Assembly (NCBI GenBank): GCA_037718865.1
Contig: JBBJMP010000015.1
Span: 1 to 64,000 of the forward strand
Origin: JADCRZ01 sp037718865
GTDB taxonomy: Bacteria > Bacteroidota > Bacteroidia > Chitinophagales > Chitinophagaceae
Length of the DNA: 64,000 nt
Direction: 5' to 3'
Shown: positions 50,819 to 59,955 of the stretch, piece after piece
How the letters are laid out: every line of letters starts with the position of its first letter
Position numbering within the stretch: position 1 is the stretch's first letter
The notes under the pieces: model-generated
The model's input: only the letters and a program-made list of their open reading frames with translations
What the model was told of the DNA's origin: nothing
Databases searched by the model: none
Made by a program: the position numbers and the translations under genes

Positions 50819-52270
50819 TCAAAATTTTAATCCCTGCCCTTTATAAAATTCCAGCACCTTCAGTTTAAATACATAGTCATACCGGGCTAGCGTCATATCT
50901 ACCTGGGCCCTGAACAGGTTATTCTGGGCGGTGATCAGCTCGAATGTGCTTAGCAGGTTGACATCATATCGTTTCTTCGAAAGGTCATAGGATCGCTGGG
51001 CGGTTTCCACAGCTTTCTGACTGGCTGCGCTTTTTTGTAACGATGCCAGGGCATTTTGATAAGCGGAATAGATCTCCTGTTTCAGGGTCTGGTTGTCTTG
51101 TTCTTTCAGGAACTGGACATTTCGCAAATTCAGTTTAGCCTTCTCCCAATTCGTACGGGCTATGTTCCCGTTGAATAAGGGCACACTGATTCCGACGCCG
51201 ATGCTTTGACCAAAATTCGATTCGATCTGGCTGCCGAAGCCGCTCCATATCTCCTTCAAAGATTTGTTTTCCTTCCTTCCGCTGAAAGTAGGTGAAAAAA
51301 CCGGAGTAATGACTGACCCCACTTTTGTGTACAACCCGGTTGGCTGGTCGCCGGTCTGGCTGCCGGGAATGGCTTTTTGAAAAGGTCCAAAGAAATTGCT
51401 TGAAAGGCCGGCAAAAGCACCAATGGAGGGATACATCAACCCTCTGGAAGCCTCACGTCTTTTTTCAGCCGCTCTAAGCCGGAAGTCGTTAATCCTTTGC
51501 TGGGGTAAGTTAGCAAGAGCCATGGCGTATACTGCCTCCGGCTGAAGGTCAGCAAGGCTTTCCAGCGGTATTTTGTCCACATCCGGTGTTTCGATATTGA
51601 AAGGTGCACCCGCATCCAGGTTCAGAATGGCTTTGAGTTGCAGCAGTTGTAATTCGGTATTGGCAACAGAAGTGATATAATTAGAACTGTCCCTGGCCAG
51701 TTGGGCCTCAATTTCTGCAGCGTTCAGTTCCGGCAAGCTGCCGGCATCCACACGTTTGCGGGTTACATCCAATTGCTGCTGGGTAAGTTTTATCTGCGCT
51801 TCATTAATGTTGACCTGCTCTTTAGACTGCAAAGCCAGTAAATACGCATTGGCCACACGAAGGGAGATATCATTTCTCGCCTTTTCTTCTGAAGCTTTAA
51901 AGCCTTCCAGTTCATATTGGTAGGCTGCAATGGTATTACGCTGCGAAAAAAAGTTGAAGATAGAGACGGAAGTATTAAAACCAAAGCTTGAGTAGAGGGA
52001 GTTGGTATTTTCAAAGATGCCCGTTGTGGGGTTTTCGCGTCGCCCGAAACTAAATCCCCAATTATTATTAAAGGAAGCGTTTGGATACAGGCCTAACCTA
52101 TTCTGTCTAAAATCAAGCTCTGCCTGTAAAGACGACAGGTTTGCCTGCCTTACGGAAATATTATTAGTTAATGCATATTGAATGGTTCGTTTAAGATCCC
52201 AGTTATTCTGAGCATATACTGGCGTGGCAAAAAAAGCTGCCAAAAAAAGAACGAACAACAAATGCTTCAT
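50819..52270 (-). CDS. TolC family outer-membrane efflux protein
   Basis: 483 residues with a signal peptide (MKHLLFVLFLAAFFATPVYAQ). It has the duplicated outer-membrane efflux layout: WDLKRTIQYALTNNISVRQA, ELDFRQNRLGLYPNASFNNN, a coiled-coil ARNDISLRVANAYLLALQSK, QLDVTRKRVDAGSLPELNAA, and in the second repeat IGVGISVPLFNGNIARTNWE, QEIYSAYQNALASLQKSA and YDVNLLSTFELITAQNNLFR. It forms the trimeric exit duct for the adaptor encoded 130 bp downstream. Confidence 0.93.
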   Translation of the reverse strand: MKHLLFVLFLAAFFATPVYAQNNWDLKRTIQYALTNNISVRQANLSSLQAELDFRQNRLGLYPNASFNNNWGFSFGRRENPTTGIFENTNSLYSSFGFNTSVSIFNFFSQRNTIAAYQYELEGFKASEEKARNDISLRVANAYLLALQSKEQVNINEAQIKLTQQQLDVTRKRVDAGSLPELNAAEIEAQLARDSSNYITSVANTELQLLQLKAILNLDAGAPFNIETPDVDKIPLESLADLQPEAVYAMALANLPQQRINDFRLRAAEKRREASRGLMYPSIGAFAGLSSNFFGPFQKAIPGSQTGDQPTGLYTKVGSVITPVFSPTFSGRKENKSLKEIWSGFGSQIESNFGQSIGVGISVPLFNGNIARTNWEKAKLNLRNVQFLKEQDNQTLKQEIYSAYQNALASLQKSAASQKAVETAQRSYDLSKKRYDVNLLSTFELITAQNNLFRAQVDMTLARYDYVFKLKVLEFYKGQGLKF

Positions 52271-52390
52271 AGATCAATTATAAGTAGTTAGGCAAAGCAG
52301 ACAATTGAGGCAAACGGCCTGCCATTTTCAAAAACAAGGCTAAAATAAGAATTTCATACACTTTTGCAACGAAAGCCATGGCAAAACCTT

Positions 52391-53563
52391 TCATAAAATT
52401 GAGACCTCCCCGGCAAAAGCCTGTTCCAGGTCTGCAATAATATAATCCGCGTCTTCCAATCCAACATACAAGCGAAGCATGCGGTGCTCAGGGATTTGTG
52501 TATTAAATTCTTCGGGAAGCAATGAAGCGCATTTCGGAATGATCAGGCTTTCATGGCCTCCCCAGCTAACGGCGATCAATATGTGCTTTAAAGACTCGCA
52601 AAAGGATACGATCTGCTGCATGGTTTCCGCTTTTATTATGAAGCTTAACAATCCGCAGGCGCCTTGCATTTGCCTTTTGGCCAATTCGTATTGAGGAAAA
52701 TCATCGTTAAGAGGAAAGATCACCGTTTCAACCTTATCATAATTTTTCAGGTAGTCTATCACTTTTTCCGTTGTCCGGGAGATCCGTTCAAGCCTGGCGG
52801 GCAAGGTCCTTAACCCGCGGATGAGCAACCAGGCGTTAAAAGGTTGTATGCCGCTGCCTATGTTGAGATATTCACTGCAAAACATCATTTTAATCAGTTT
52901 TGCCGATCCTGTCAATACGCCGCCTATCGTGTCGCTATGACCGCTTATGTATTTGGTAGCCGACTGTAATACCAGGTCAATGCCCAGCGTAATGGGTTTC
53001 TGGTATAACGGGGTGCAATAACTGTTGTCGCATATCGTAGTGATGCCAGCCGCTTTTGCCAGTTCCGCTACGGCCTGAAGATCCTGTAAAGCAAAATCCC
53101 AGGAGTTAGGTGATTCAAGGTAGATAAGGGTGGTGCCTGGCCGGATAGCCCCTGTAAAATGTTCAATCCGGGTTCCGTCGATATAAGTGGTCGTTATCCC
53201 AAAACGGGGCAGTACATTATCAAAAAGGCGCTGGGCCCATGTGTATGGTTTTCTAACAGATACAATATGGTCTCCCGCTTTGACGATAGACAATACAGCC
53301 GCAAAAATAGCCGCTGCCCCACTGTTAAACACCAGGCAGTCTTCCGCCCCGTCCAATGCAGCCAGCTTTTTGCGGAGGATGTCCACGGTTGGGTTTATAC
53401 CACGGCTATACAGGTAAGCCGACATCTCATCGTCAAAAGCTTTTCGTAGCGCATCAATTGTTTTAAAAGCAAAATTGCTGGTTTGAATAATGGGTGGAGC
53501 GATTGACTGGTAATAATTTTCTCTTTCTTCTCCCAACTCGTTTAAGATATATGATAGGTCCAT
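52391..53563 (-). CDS. PLP-dependent trans-sulfuration-type enzyme (Cys/Met metabolism family)
   Basis: 390 residues, usual for cystathionine gamma-synthase, gamma/beta-lyase and homocysteine synthase relatives. Family blocks: SIAPPIIQTSNFAF at the N-terminus, YSRGINPTVDILRKKLAALD, FNSGAAAIFAAVLSIVKAGD, TTICDNSYCTPLYQKPITLG with the PLP-pyridine Asp, and the Schiff-base lysine in LQSATKYISGHSDTIGGV. The C-terminal AVSWGGHESLIIPKC block is conserved. The usual SxNSP and LRSGR-like positions look modified, so I cannot assign one reaction. It lies 10 bp after an amino acid permease gene, so both may handle one amino acid. Confidence 0.88.
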   Translation of the reverse strand: MDLSYILNELGEERENYYQSIAPPIIQTSNFAFKTIDALRKAFDDEMSAYLYSRGINPTVDILRKKLAALDGAEDCLVFNSGAAAIFAAVLSIVKAGDHIVSVRKPYTWAQRLFDNVLPRFGITTTYIDGTRIEHFTGAIRPGTTLIYLESPNSWDFALQDLQAVAELAKAAGITTICDNSYCTPLYQKPITLGIDLVLQSATKYISGHSDTIGGVLTGSAKLIKMMFCSEYLNIGSGIQPFNAWLLIRGLRTLPARLERISRTTEKVIDYLKNYDKVETVIFPLNDDFPQYELAKRQMQGACGLLSFIIKAETMQQIVSFCESLKHILIAVSWGGHESLIIPKCASLLPEEFNTQIPEHRMLRLYVGLEDADYIIADLEQAFAGEVSIL

Positions 53564-53572
53564 GAAACTGGG

Positions 53573-54910
53573 TTATGATGTATGGTGCTGCGGCCTCCAT
53601 TTAACGGTTAAGAAATAGATGGCCAGGAAAGCGGCAAAAACACCAAGTCCTGTAAACGCAAAGCGCGGCGTATTAATCAGGATACTTATTCCTACAAACA
53701 TGTAGGCGGCAATAAAGATGACCGGCATTACAGGGAATAATTTCATGGTGTAGATGCCGGAATTATTTAGGTGTTTGGTGCGTTTGCGTAATATAAAGAT
53801 GGTGGCCGCAGAACTGGCCATGCCGATGGAATCAAGGAAGATGGTAAATCCCAGGATGGCATCAAAGGTATTTGCAAAGAAAAGCACGATGATACAGATA
53901 AACGTGAATACGGTCAGGCTTACGGTCAACACATCGCGTTCTACGTTCCTGCTTTTAAATGCAGCAGGCAGAATGCCATCCTTGCTCATGGCATACATCA
54001 CGCGTGGATTGCTTAGCAGGAGCACGTTGACATAGGCAAGCACAGCGAGGAACAGCAAACCGGTAAAAATGTATTTACCGGTTTCGCCAAACGATTTGCC
54101 GGCAACTACGGCTGCGATGCCCCTGGTAGACTTAAGTTCCTCAAAGCCGATAATATTATAATAAGCGACCTGTACTAGTAAATATAACAGGATGATCACT
54201 ACGATACCAATGAAAATGCCCTTGGGAATTGTCTTTCTGGGATTAAGCACTTCATCTCCGAAGTTGATGCTTTGCTGGTAACCGCCATAAGTAAACGAAA
54301 CCGAGACCAGCGCAATGCCAAACGACTTGATGTAATCGCTCCAGCTATGTGTAACGGCTGATGTAACAGCCGGTGTATTGGTGGTGTAGTTAGCAGGAAA
54401 GAATAATGAAAAGATCAACACGAGGATCATGCAGATCTTGATCAGCATTAACACATTTTGCGTTTTCGAGCTCATGCGCAAGCCGGCCAGGTTCACCCCG
54501 TAGAACAGGGTAATGGCTACCATAGCTATTAGTGCTTTCACAAAATCTGACTGTGGTGAACTAAAGAGGATTTGTGAAATGTATTCGCTTCCAATCAGGG
54601 CCACACCAGACAAGGAGGCGGCGTTTGAGATCAGTATGATGCAATTAATAGCAAAGGCTACCGAAGGATGGTAACACTCGGCGAATATTTTATAATAACC
54701 GCCGGTGACAGGATACCGGGAACCTATCTCAGCATAGGTTAAAGCGCCGCATAATGCGATCAGTCCACCGGCAATCCAGCTGGCAAAATACACGCCCGGT
54801 GTGATAGAAGCCTGTGCCGCGTCTGAAGCCGTTCGGAAAATGCCCATGCCAATGACCAGTCCAATTACGATCATGGTAAGGTCGAACAGGTTAAGTTTAG
54901 GCGCTTTCAT
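53573..54910 (-). CDS. APC family amino acid permease
   Basis: 445 residues from ATG 54910 (MKAPKLNLFDLTMIVIGLVI); the longer frame to 54958 adds a polar stretch not seen in the family. Helix 1 contains GLVIGMGIFRTASDAAQ, the unwound GxGIF substrate-binding motif; helix 2-3 shows ALTYAEIGSRYPVTGGYYKI. Helix 6 region SFTYGGYQQSINFGDEVLNP and the RVMYAMSKDGILPAAF loop are typical of LAT/APC transporters. Twelve helices are predicted, ending in FAAFLAIYFLTVKWRPQHH. It takes up amino acids by proton symport or exchange. It is divergent from the TonB receptor across 52 bp and lies just upstream of the PLP enzyme. Confidence 0.92.
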   Translation of the reverse strand: MKAPKLNLFDLTMIVIGLVIGMGIFRTASDAAQASITPGVYFASWIAGGLIALCGALTYAEIGSRYPVTGGYYKIFAECYHPSVAFAINCIILISNAASLSGVALIGSEYISQILFSSPQSDFVKALIAMVAITLFYGVNLAGLRMSSKTQNVLMLIKICMILVLIFSLFFPANYTTNTPAVTSAVTHSWSDYIKSFGIALVSVSFTYGGYQQSINFGDEVLNPRKTIPKGIFIGIVVIILLYLLVQVAYYNIIGFEELKSTRGIAAVVAGKSFGETGKYIFTGLLFLAVLAYVNVLLLSNPRVMYAMSKDGILPAAFKSRNVERDVLTVSLTVFTFICIIVLFFANTFDAILGFTIFLDSIGMASSAATIFILRKRTKHLNNSGIYTMKLFPVMPVIFIAAYMFVGISILINTPRFAFTGLGVFAAFLAIYFLTVKWRPQHHTS

Positions 54911-54962
54911 AAACGAAAGATAAAAATAATTGGGTTTACTTTGCCTGGAGTTAACCATTGTT

Positions 54963-57023
54963 ATGATAAAGCGTTTGTTTATCCTGTTATGTTATCCGTT
55001 TACCACCCTCGTGGCGCAGAATGGGGTTACAGATACGACCCGTGCACAGGTTCTTGAGGAAGTGGTTGTAAAGGGTTACGAGCAGAACCGGAAACTTGTA
55101 GAAGTAGCCGCACCGGTGAGCATTATCAGCCGGCAACAATTGCAGCGTTTTGGTCCTGGTTCCATTCTTCCCGCCGTAAATGCAGCCCCCGGGGTGCGAA
55201 TGGAAGAACGATCGCCCGGTAGCTACCGGTTAAACATTAGGGGCAGTTCACTACGGTCACCGTTTGGAGTGAGAAATGTAAAAATTTACTGGAACAATAT
55301 TCCGTTTACTGACCCCGGAGGCAATACCTATCTCAACCAGTTTTCTTTTTATAACATTTCTTCCATAGAAATTCTGAAGGGGCCGGGAAGTAGTTTATAC
55401 GGAGCCGGCACTGGCGGAGTGATGTTGTTGAATAGCTTTTCCAATCCAACCAGCAACCGGCTTTCCATTAATTATGCCCGGGGAAGTTACGCATCAAACA
55501 ACCTGAATGTCTCACTGGTTGCCGGCAATGAAAACTTCCGTAACATGATCGCTTATACGCATCAAAACAGCGATGGCTATCGCGAACAGTCGGCCATGAG
55601 AAGGGATGTTGTCAGCTGGGAGTCTAAGATCAGAAGCAGTGAAAAACAATCGCTTTCAACCCACTTGCTGTTTGGTGATCTTTTTTATGAAACCCCCGGA
55701 GGACTGACTAAAGCGCAATTTCTGGCTAATCCAAAGTCAGCCCGTCCGCCGGCAGGAGTTTTCCCGGGAGCCATTCAAAATAAAGCCGCCATCTATCAAA
55801 AGACATTTTGGGCAGGCGTCAATCACCAGTACCAGTTTAACACGCACTGGCAGAACAGCACATCTGTATATGGAGCTTTTTCCCAGATCCGCAATCCGGC
55901 GATCCGCAATTATGAAAGAAGGCTTGAACCGCATTTCGGGGGAAGAACCACCTTTAGTTATACCACCCGGATTAAAGAGAGCACTCTGAAAGTAGTAGCG
56001 GGAGCTGAAGTACAGCAGGGGTACTCAAGCATTAAAGTGTACAGCAACAAACGGGGAAGCCTGGATACCTTACAAAATGATGACGAGGTTGATATCCGTC
56101 AGTCCGGCGCTTTTGCCCAGGCGGAGATCGGCTTCCCCGGTGGATGGATAGCTACGGGTGGTTTCAGTGTAAACAATTCCAGGGTGCAGTTTGACCGCTT
56201 CTCGGATGTTCCTCCGTTTAGATTTAATACTGATTTTAACAACGAGCTGGCACCACGGTTTTCCATGCTCAAAAAAATTACAGAAAAGATCTCCGTTTAC
56301 GGCCTGGTGTCTAAAGGGTTTTCTCCACCGACGGTGGCAGAGATCCTTCCTTCTACGAGTGTTATCAATACAGGCCTCCAGGCAGAACAGGGCATTAATT
56401 ATGAATTGGGATTGCGGGGCATCCTGTTTGATCGTTTATCCTTTGACGTTAACGGATTTTATTTCCGCCTGCAAAACGCCATTACGCAGCGGAGGGATCA
56501 AAGCGGGGCGGATTATTTTGTAAATGCAGGCAAGACAAAACAGCAGGGTGTGGAAACATCGCTTAGCTATGCCGGTATTAAAATCGCGGGCCAATTTGTT
56601 TCACAGTTCACGCTCTGGTTTAACCACACGTATCATCATTTCCGGTATGCCGACTTCAAACAGGTGAACACCGAATTTTCCGGTAACAGGATCCCCAGCA
56701 TAGCACAGCATACCATAGCTACGGGCTTAGACCTAATTACGAAACCAGGCCTCTATGCTCACGTCACTTATTATTACAGCGACCCCATTGCTTTAAATGA
56801 TGTGAATACAGATTACGCTTCTTCATACAATTTATTGGGATGTAAAGCAGGGTTCAGACGAACATTCGGACATGTACAGACCGACCTCTTCATTAGTGGG
56901 GACAATCTTTTCGACCAGACTTATAGTTTGGGCAACGATATCAATGCTGCTGCCAACAGGTTTTACAATGCTGCCCCCGGGGTAAATTACCAGGTAGGTG
57001 TTGGGGTGCAGTATGTGTTTTAA
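54963..57023 (+). CDS. TonB-dependent receptor (siderophore/iron-type)
   Basis: 686 residues from ATG 54963 (MIKRLFILLCYPFTTLVAQ, signal peptide); the longer frame to 54930 is not used. The TonB box is LEEVVVKGYEQN; the plug shows INIRGSSLRS-like LNIRGSSLRSPFGVRNVKIY, NNIPFTDPGGNTYLNQF, IEILKGPGSSLYGAGTGGVM. The barrel has ISVYGLVSKGFSPPTVAEIL and INYELGLRGILFDRLSFDVN, then a C-terminal aromatic VGVGVQYVF. It lacks the SusC-type N-terminal extension, so it is a classic receptor; FecA-like ferric chelate receptors are the nearest picture. No FecI/R partner is adjacent. Confidence 0.9.
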   Translation: MIKRLFILLCYPFTTLVAQNGVTDTTRAQVLEEVVVKGYEQNRKLVEVAAPVSIISRQQLQRFGPGSILPAVNAAPGVRMEERSPGSYRLNIRGSSLRSPFGVRNVKIYWNNIPFTDPGGNTYLNQFSFYNISSIEILKGPGSSLYGAGTGGVMLLNSFSNPTSNRLSINYARGSYASNNLNVSLVAGNENFRNMIAYTHQNSDGYREQSAMRRDVVSWESKIRSSEKQSLSTHLLFGDLFYETPGGLTKAQFLANPKSARPPAGVFPGAIQNKAAIYQKTFWAGVNHQYQFNTHWQNSTSVYGAFSQIRNPAIRNYERRLEPHFGGRTTFSYTTRIKESTLKVVAGAEVQQGYSSIKVYSNKRGSLDTLQNDDEVDIRQSGAFAQAEIGFPGGWIATGGFSVNNSRVQFDRFSDVPPFRFNTDFNNELAPRFSMLKKITEKISVYGLVSKGFSPPTVAEILPSTSVINTGLQAEQGINYELGLRGILFDRLSFDVNGFYFRLQNAITQRRDQSGADYFVNAGKTKQQGVETSLSYAGIKIAGQFVSQFTLWFNHTYHHFRYADFKQVNTEFSGNRIPSIAQHTIATGLDLITKPGLYAHVTYYYSDPIALNDVNTDYASSYNLLGCKAGFRRTFGHVQTDLFISGDNLFDQTYSLGNDINAAANRFYNAAPGVNYQVGVGVQYVF

Positions 57024-57027
57024 TACT

Positions 57028-57092
57028 GTTGCCGCAGATTAACGGATTTTGTGTGATTTGCCATCTCCACCAATCTGCGAATCTGCGGCAAC
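57028..57092. terminator. CCGCAGATT palindrome between convergent genes (probable bidirectional terminator)
   Basis: Perfect 13-bp inverted arms (GTTGCCGCAGATT at 57028-57040, AATCTGCGGCAAC at 57080-57092), with TTTT following on the plus side. It fills the gap between the TonB receptor stop and the gltX stop. It is a third copy of the palindrome family seen at 36107 and 39452. Confidence 0.7.
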
Positions 57093-57094
57093 TT

Positions 57095-58621
57095 TTACTC
57101 AAAATGATTTAATGCATAATTTATCCTTTCTATCGTTTGTGCTACACCGATAGCTGCTGCAATATCAAAAACGGGTGGTCCGAATTTAGCTCCCACCAAC
57201 ATGATGCGGAAGGGTAACAGCAGGTCGCCGGCTTTTATATTATAGGCTGCGGCAAGGTCCTTAAAGGCTGATTCGATCGTTGCGCTTTCAGCATCTTGCA
57301 GGGCGCCCACCACCTCTTCAAATTCAAGGAAAAACTGCTTTTTGGCTTCGTTCCATTTAGGCTTAATCGCAGCAAGGTCCAGGGTTTCCGGTGCCTTGAA
57401 AAAAAACCAGGACTGATCATGGAAATCGGTTAACAAGGTGCATCGATCCTTCACCAGTTCAAGTACTTTTATAAATGACAGTTCATCCGTTATAGAGATT
57501 CCTTTATCCTCAAAGTCTTTTTTTACTGTCAACTGCCAGTCTTGAACGGGTTGTTTTTTTATCCATTCGTGATTGAACCATTTGGCTTTTTCAAAATCGA
57601 ATCTGGCCCCGCCCTTATGTACCCTTTCAATGGAAAATTTTTCGGTCAGTTCGCTGATGTTGAAGATCTCCTGTTCGCTGCCATCGTTCCAGCCCAGCAG
57701 GGCCAGCATATTGACAAAAGCTTCCGGTAAAAATCCCTTCTCTTTAAATCCGGATATGAGCTCACCACTCTCAGGGTCTTTCCAATCCATGGCGAACACT
57801 GGAAAGCCCAGTTTGTCACCATCGCGTTTGCTCAGCTTTCCATGGCCGTCCGGTTTTAGTATTAATGGCAGATGAGCCCATTGAGGCATTTCGGTTTGCC
57901 ATCCCAGGTATTTCCATAACAGGATATGCACGGGGGAACTGGGTAACCATTCTTCTCCCCGGAAGGCATGCGTTATTTTCATGAGATAATCATCCACTAC
58001 CACTGCCAGGTGATAAGTGGGCATGCCATCTGCTTTTAGCAGCACCTTATCGTCGATCGTATTACTGCTGAAGCTTACCTCGCCCCTAATCATATCTGTG
58101 AAGCTCACCTGCTCTTCCTGTGGCATTTTTATCCGGATAACATAGGGTTGTTCCATGAGCAGTTGCCGTACTTCGTCGTTGCCCATCGTGAATGAGTTGC
58201 GCATTTGATTCCGATGAAAAAAATTGTATTGCGGCTGCGGATCACTTTCGGATTTAAATTTTTCTCGCATGGCATCCAGTTCCCCGGTGGTATCGAAAGC
58301 GTAGTAGGCATGTCCGTCATGAACCAGCTGCTCCGCATGTTGCCGGTAGGTATCCTTGCGTTCACTTTGCCGGTAGGGAGCAAAGGGGCCCCCGATATGT
58401 GGGCCCTCATCCGGGTTAAGTCCGCACCAGTTCAGGCAATCGATGATGTATTGTTCTGCGCCGGCCACAAAGCGGTTTTGGTCAGTGTCTTCGATGCGCA
58501 GGATAAAGTCGCCACCGTGTTGTTTTGCAAACAGGTAATTAAACAGCACCGTGCGAACTCCGCCTAAGTGTAACCCACCAGTAGGACTTGGTGCAAAGCG
58601 CACCCTCACTTTTTTAGTCAT
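57095..58621 (-). CDS. gltX: Glutamyl-tRNA synthetase
   Basis: 508 residues from ATG 58621 (MTKKVRVRFAPSPTGGLHLG). The longer frame to 58768 reads through TGTGCAAAT repeats and is rejected. The HIGH-like motif is GGLHLGGVRT (usually HIGG) and the KMSKS-like motif is GKLSKRDGDKLGF. Other blocks: FILRIEDTDQNRFVAGAEQY, GPFAPYRQSERKDTY, TYHLAVVVDDYLMKITHAFR and GEEWLPSSPVHILLWKYLGW. The anticodon-binding part ends in TIERINYALNHFE. Charges tRNA-Glu, and possibly tRNA-Gln where GatCAB is used. Confidence 0.96.
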   Translation of the reverse strand: MTKKVRVRFAPSPTGGLHLGGVRTVLFNYLFAKQHGGDFILRIEDTDQNRFVAGAEQYIIDCLNWCGLNPDEGPHIGGPFAPYRQSERKDTYRQHAEQLVHDGHAYYAFDTTGELDAMREKFKSESDPQPQYNFFHRNQMRNSFTMGNDEVRQLLMEQPYVIRIKMPQEEQVSFTDMIRGEVSFSSNTIDDKVLLKADGMPTYHLAVVVDDYLMKITHAFRGEEWLPSSPVHILLWKYLGWQTEMPQWAHLPLILKPDGHGKLSKRDGDKLGFPVFAMDWKDPESGELISGFKEKGFLPEAFVNMLALLGWNDGSEQEIFNISELTEKFSIERVHKGGARFDFEKAKWFNHEWIKKQPVQDWQLTVKKDFEDKGISITDELSFIKVLELVKDRCTLLTDFHDQSWFFFKAPETLDLAAIKPKWNEAKKQFFLEFEEVVGALQDAESATIESAFKDLAAAYNIKAGDLLLPFRIMLVGAKFGPPVFDIAAAIGVAQTIERINYALNHFE

Positions 58622-58633
58622 GAAGCAAAAATA

Positions 58634-58721
58634 GTAAATGTGCGGATGTGCGGAAAGAATGTGCAAATGTGCAGATGTGCGAATGAGTGCAGATGTACAA
58701 ATGTGCAATGCGTAAATGTGA
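58634..58721. repeat. TGTGCAAAT-type repeat, left arm
   Basis: Between gltX and the deacetylase gene: AATGTGCGGATGTGCGGAAA, ATGTGCAAATGTGCAGATG and further degenerate copies. An inverted counterpart lies at 59101-59131, enclosing the palindrome element at 58735-59063. Confidence 0.8.
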
Positions 58722-58734
58722 GGTATGAAGCTCA

Positions 58735-59063
58735 TCCCTCCTCTTCCGAGGCTACCATTGGGACACATCTTTTAAGTAAGTAGGAAGTGATATTAAATCA
58801 CTTCCTGCAGTGCATTATTACCCTGGTTAGGGGTAAAACGTTTGTAGAAATGTGATCATCTTCTAACAATTGCCCCGCAGGGGCTACCATTAGATGTAAT
58901 GTTAATGAAAATATGCATCACTACCTGGTGAAATTGGTAGCCCCCGTCCGGGGGCATTAAAAGATGTATGCTCAAGTGCTACAAACCGGTTGCCTCTGGC
59001 CGAGCCAAAAATGCTTTTTAATTTCTTAAGATGTGTTCAAACGTAGCCTCGGAAAGGAAGGGG
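58735..59063. repeat. Complete single copy of the GTTTGTAG nested palindrome element
   Basis: Outer arms (58735-58775 with TTCCGAGGCTAC and GGGACACATCTTTTAA; 59028-59063) are inverted copies; the same outer arms flank the array at 46647-48050. A perfect hairpin (AGGAAGTGA / TCACTTCCT, 58782-58806) follows the left arm. The core 58821-59003 repeats the unit: GGGGTAAAACGTTTGTAG on the left, an inner GCCCCGCAGGGGCTACC / GGTAGCCCCCGTCCGGGGGC pair, and CTACAAACCGG...CTCTGGCC on the right. The 58622-59165 gap between genes holds only this and the TGTGCAAAT arms. Confidence 0.88.
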
Positions 59064-59100
59064 TGGTCAGAGTAAGGGATGTACATTATAAAAATCCCTT

Positions 59101-59131
59101 CTCACATCCGCACATTCGCACACCCGCACAT
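59101..59131. repeat. TGTGCAAAT-type repeat, right arm
   Basis: CTCACATCCGCACATTCGCA and CACCCGCACATT form the inverted counterpart of the left arm at 58634-58721. Confidence 0.75.
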
Positions 59132-59165
59132 TTATTACCTTCGCCTCTCCATTAATTAGAAAGAT

Positions 59166-59792
59166 ATGTTCTACCTGGTTAAAACACCCTGGCTGGTAAA
59201 AAAATATTTGTACGACCGGTATGTGTGGGACATGCCTGGCAAAGAAAAAAAGATCTATCTGAGTTTTGATGACGGGCCGCATGCCGTTGCAACACCCTTC
59301 GTTCTGGATGAGTTGAAGAAGTTCCAGGCAAAAGCGAGTTTCTTCTGCATAGGGAAGAATGTGATGGATCATACAGATCTATACCGGCGCATCATCAATG
59401 AAGGCCATACTGTCGGTAATCATACCCACCATCACCTAAATGGATGGGATGCGGATGACAAGATTTATATAAAGAGTATAACCGAAGCTGCAAAATACAT
59501 CGATTCATTGCTTTTTCGCCCGCCTTATGGTAAGATCACACGGTTCCAGGCCAGGCAGGTCTTGGAAAAATTACACTATCATATTATTATGTGGTCAGTG
59601 TTAAGCGGGGATTTTGACATCAGTATTAATCCGGAGCAGTGCTGGCAGAATGTGCTGAAAGCAACGCGGCCGGGTAGTATTATCGTGTTTCATGACAGTG
59701 AAAAGGCAATGAAAAGAATGAGTTATACTTTACCGAAACTACTTGAGCATTACAGTGAGTCCGGATACACGTTTGATAAAATTGTTGTTTGA
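59166..59792 (+). CDS. Polysaccharide deacetylase (NodB-like)
   Basis: 208 residues. All five NodB motifs are visible: IYLSFDDGPHAVATPFVLDE (motif 1, with the catalytic and metal Asp in FDDG), NHTHHHLNGWD (motif 2, HxxxH), FRPPYGKITRFQ (motif 3), IIMWSVLSGDFD (motif 4) and SIIVFHDSEKAMKR (motif 5). It removes N-acetyl groups from amino sugars of peptidoglycan or another glycan. No signal peptide is apparent, and the short N-terminus (MFYLVKTPWLVKKYLYDRYV) is amphipathic, so location is uncertain. It stands alone between two repeat clusters and a terminator. Confidence 0.93.
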   Translation: MFYLVKTPWLVKKYLYDRYVWDMPGKEKKIYLSFDDGPHAVATPFVLDELKKFQAKASFFCIGKNVMDHTDLYRRIINEGHTVGNHTHHHLNGWDADDKIYIKSITEAAKYIDSLLFRPPYGKITRFQARQVLEKLHYHIIMWSVLSGDFDISINPEQCWQNVLKATRPGSIIVFHDSEKAMKRMSYTLPKLLEHYSESGYTFDKIVV

Positions 59793-59879
59793 TGATAAGA
59801 AATGGAGGATTGGAATATTCTAATTTTGGGAAGCATACCCGTAACGGGTTTCAGTCGGAAGAAGGTCTAAAAAAAATTT

Positions 59880-59909
59880 GGGCCTGGGTAGAAACCCTGG
59901 CCCGTTTTT
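59880..59909 (+). terminator. Terminator of the deacetylase gene
   Basis: A 10-bp stem with one mismatch (GGGCCTGGGT at 59880-59889, ACCCTGGCCC at 59894-59903) is followed by GTTTTT. Confidence 0.8.
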
Positions 59910-59955
59910 AATCCGTACCCTATGAAAACTGGTTTAAAGATAAACAATATTTTAA

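Noticed and set aside
58622..58768. N-terminal extension of glutamyl-tRNA synthetase
   Set aside because: The extra residues are translated TGTGCAAAT repeats; the enzyme's conserved start is MTKKVRVRFAPSPTGG at 58621.
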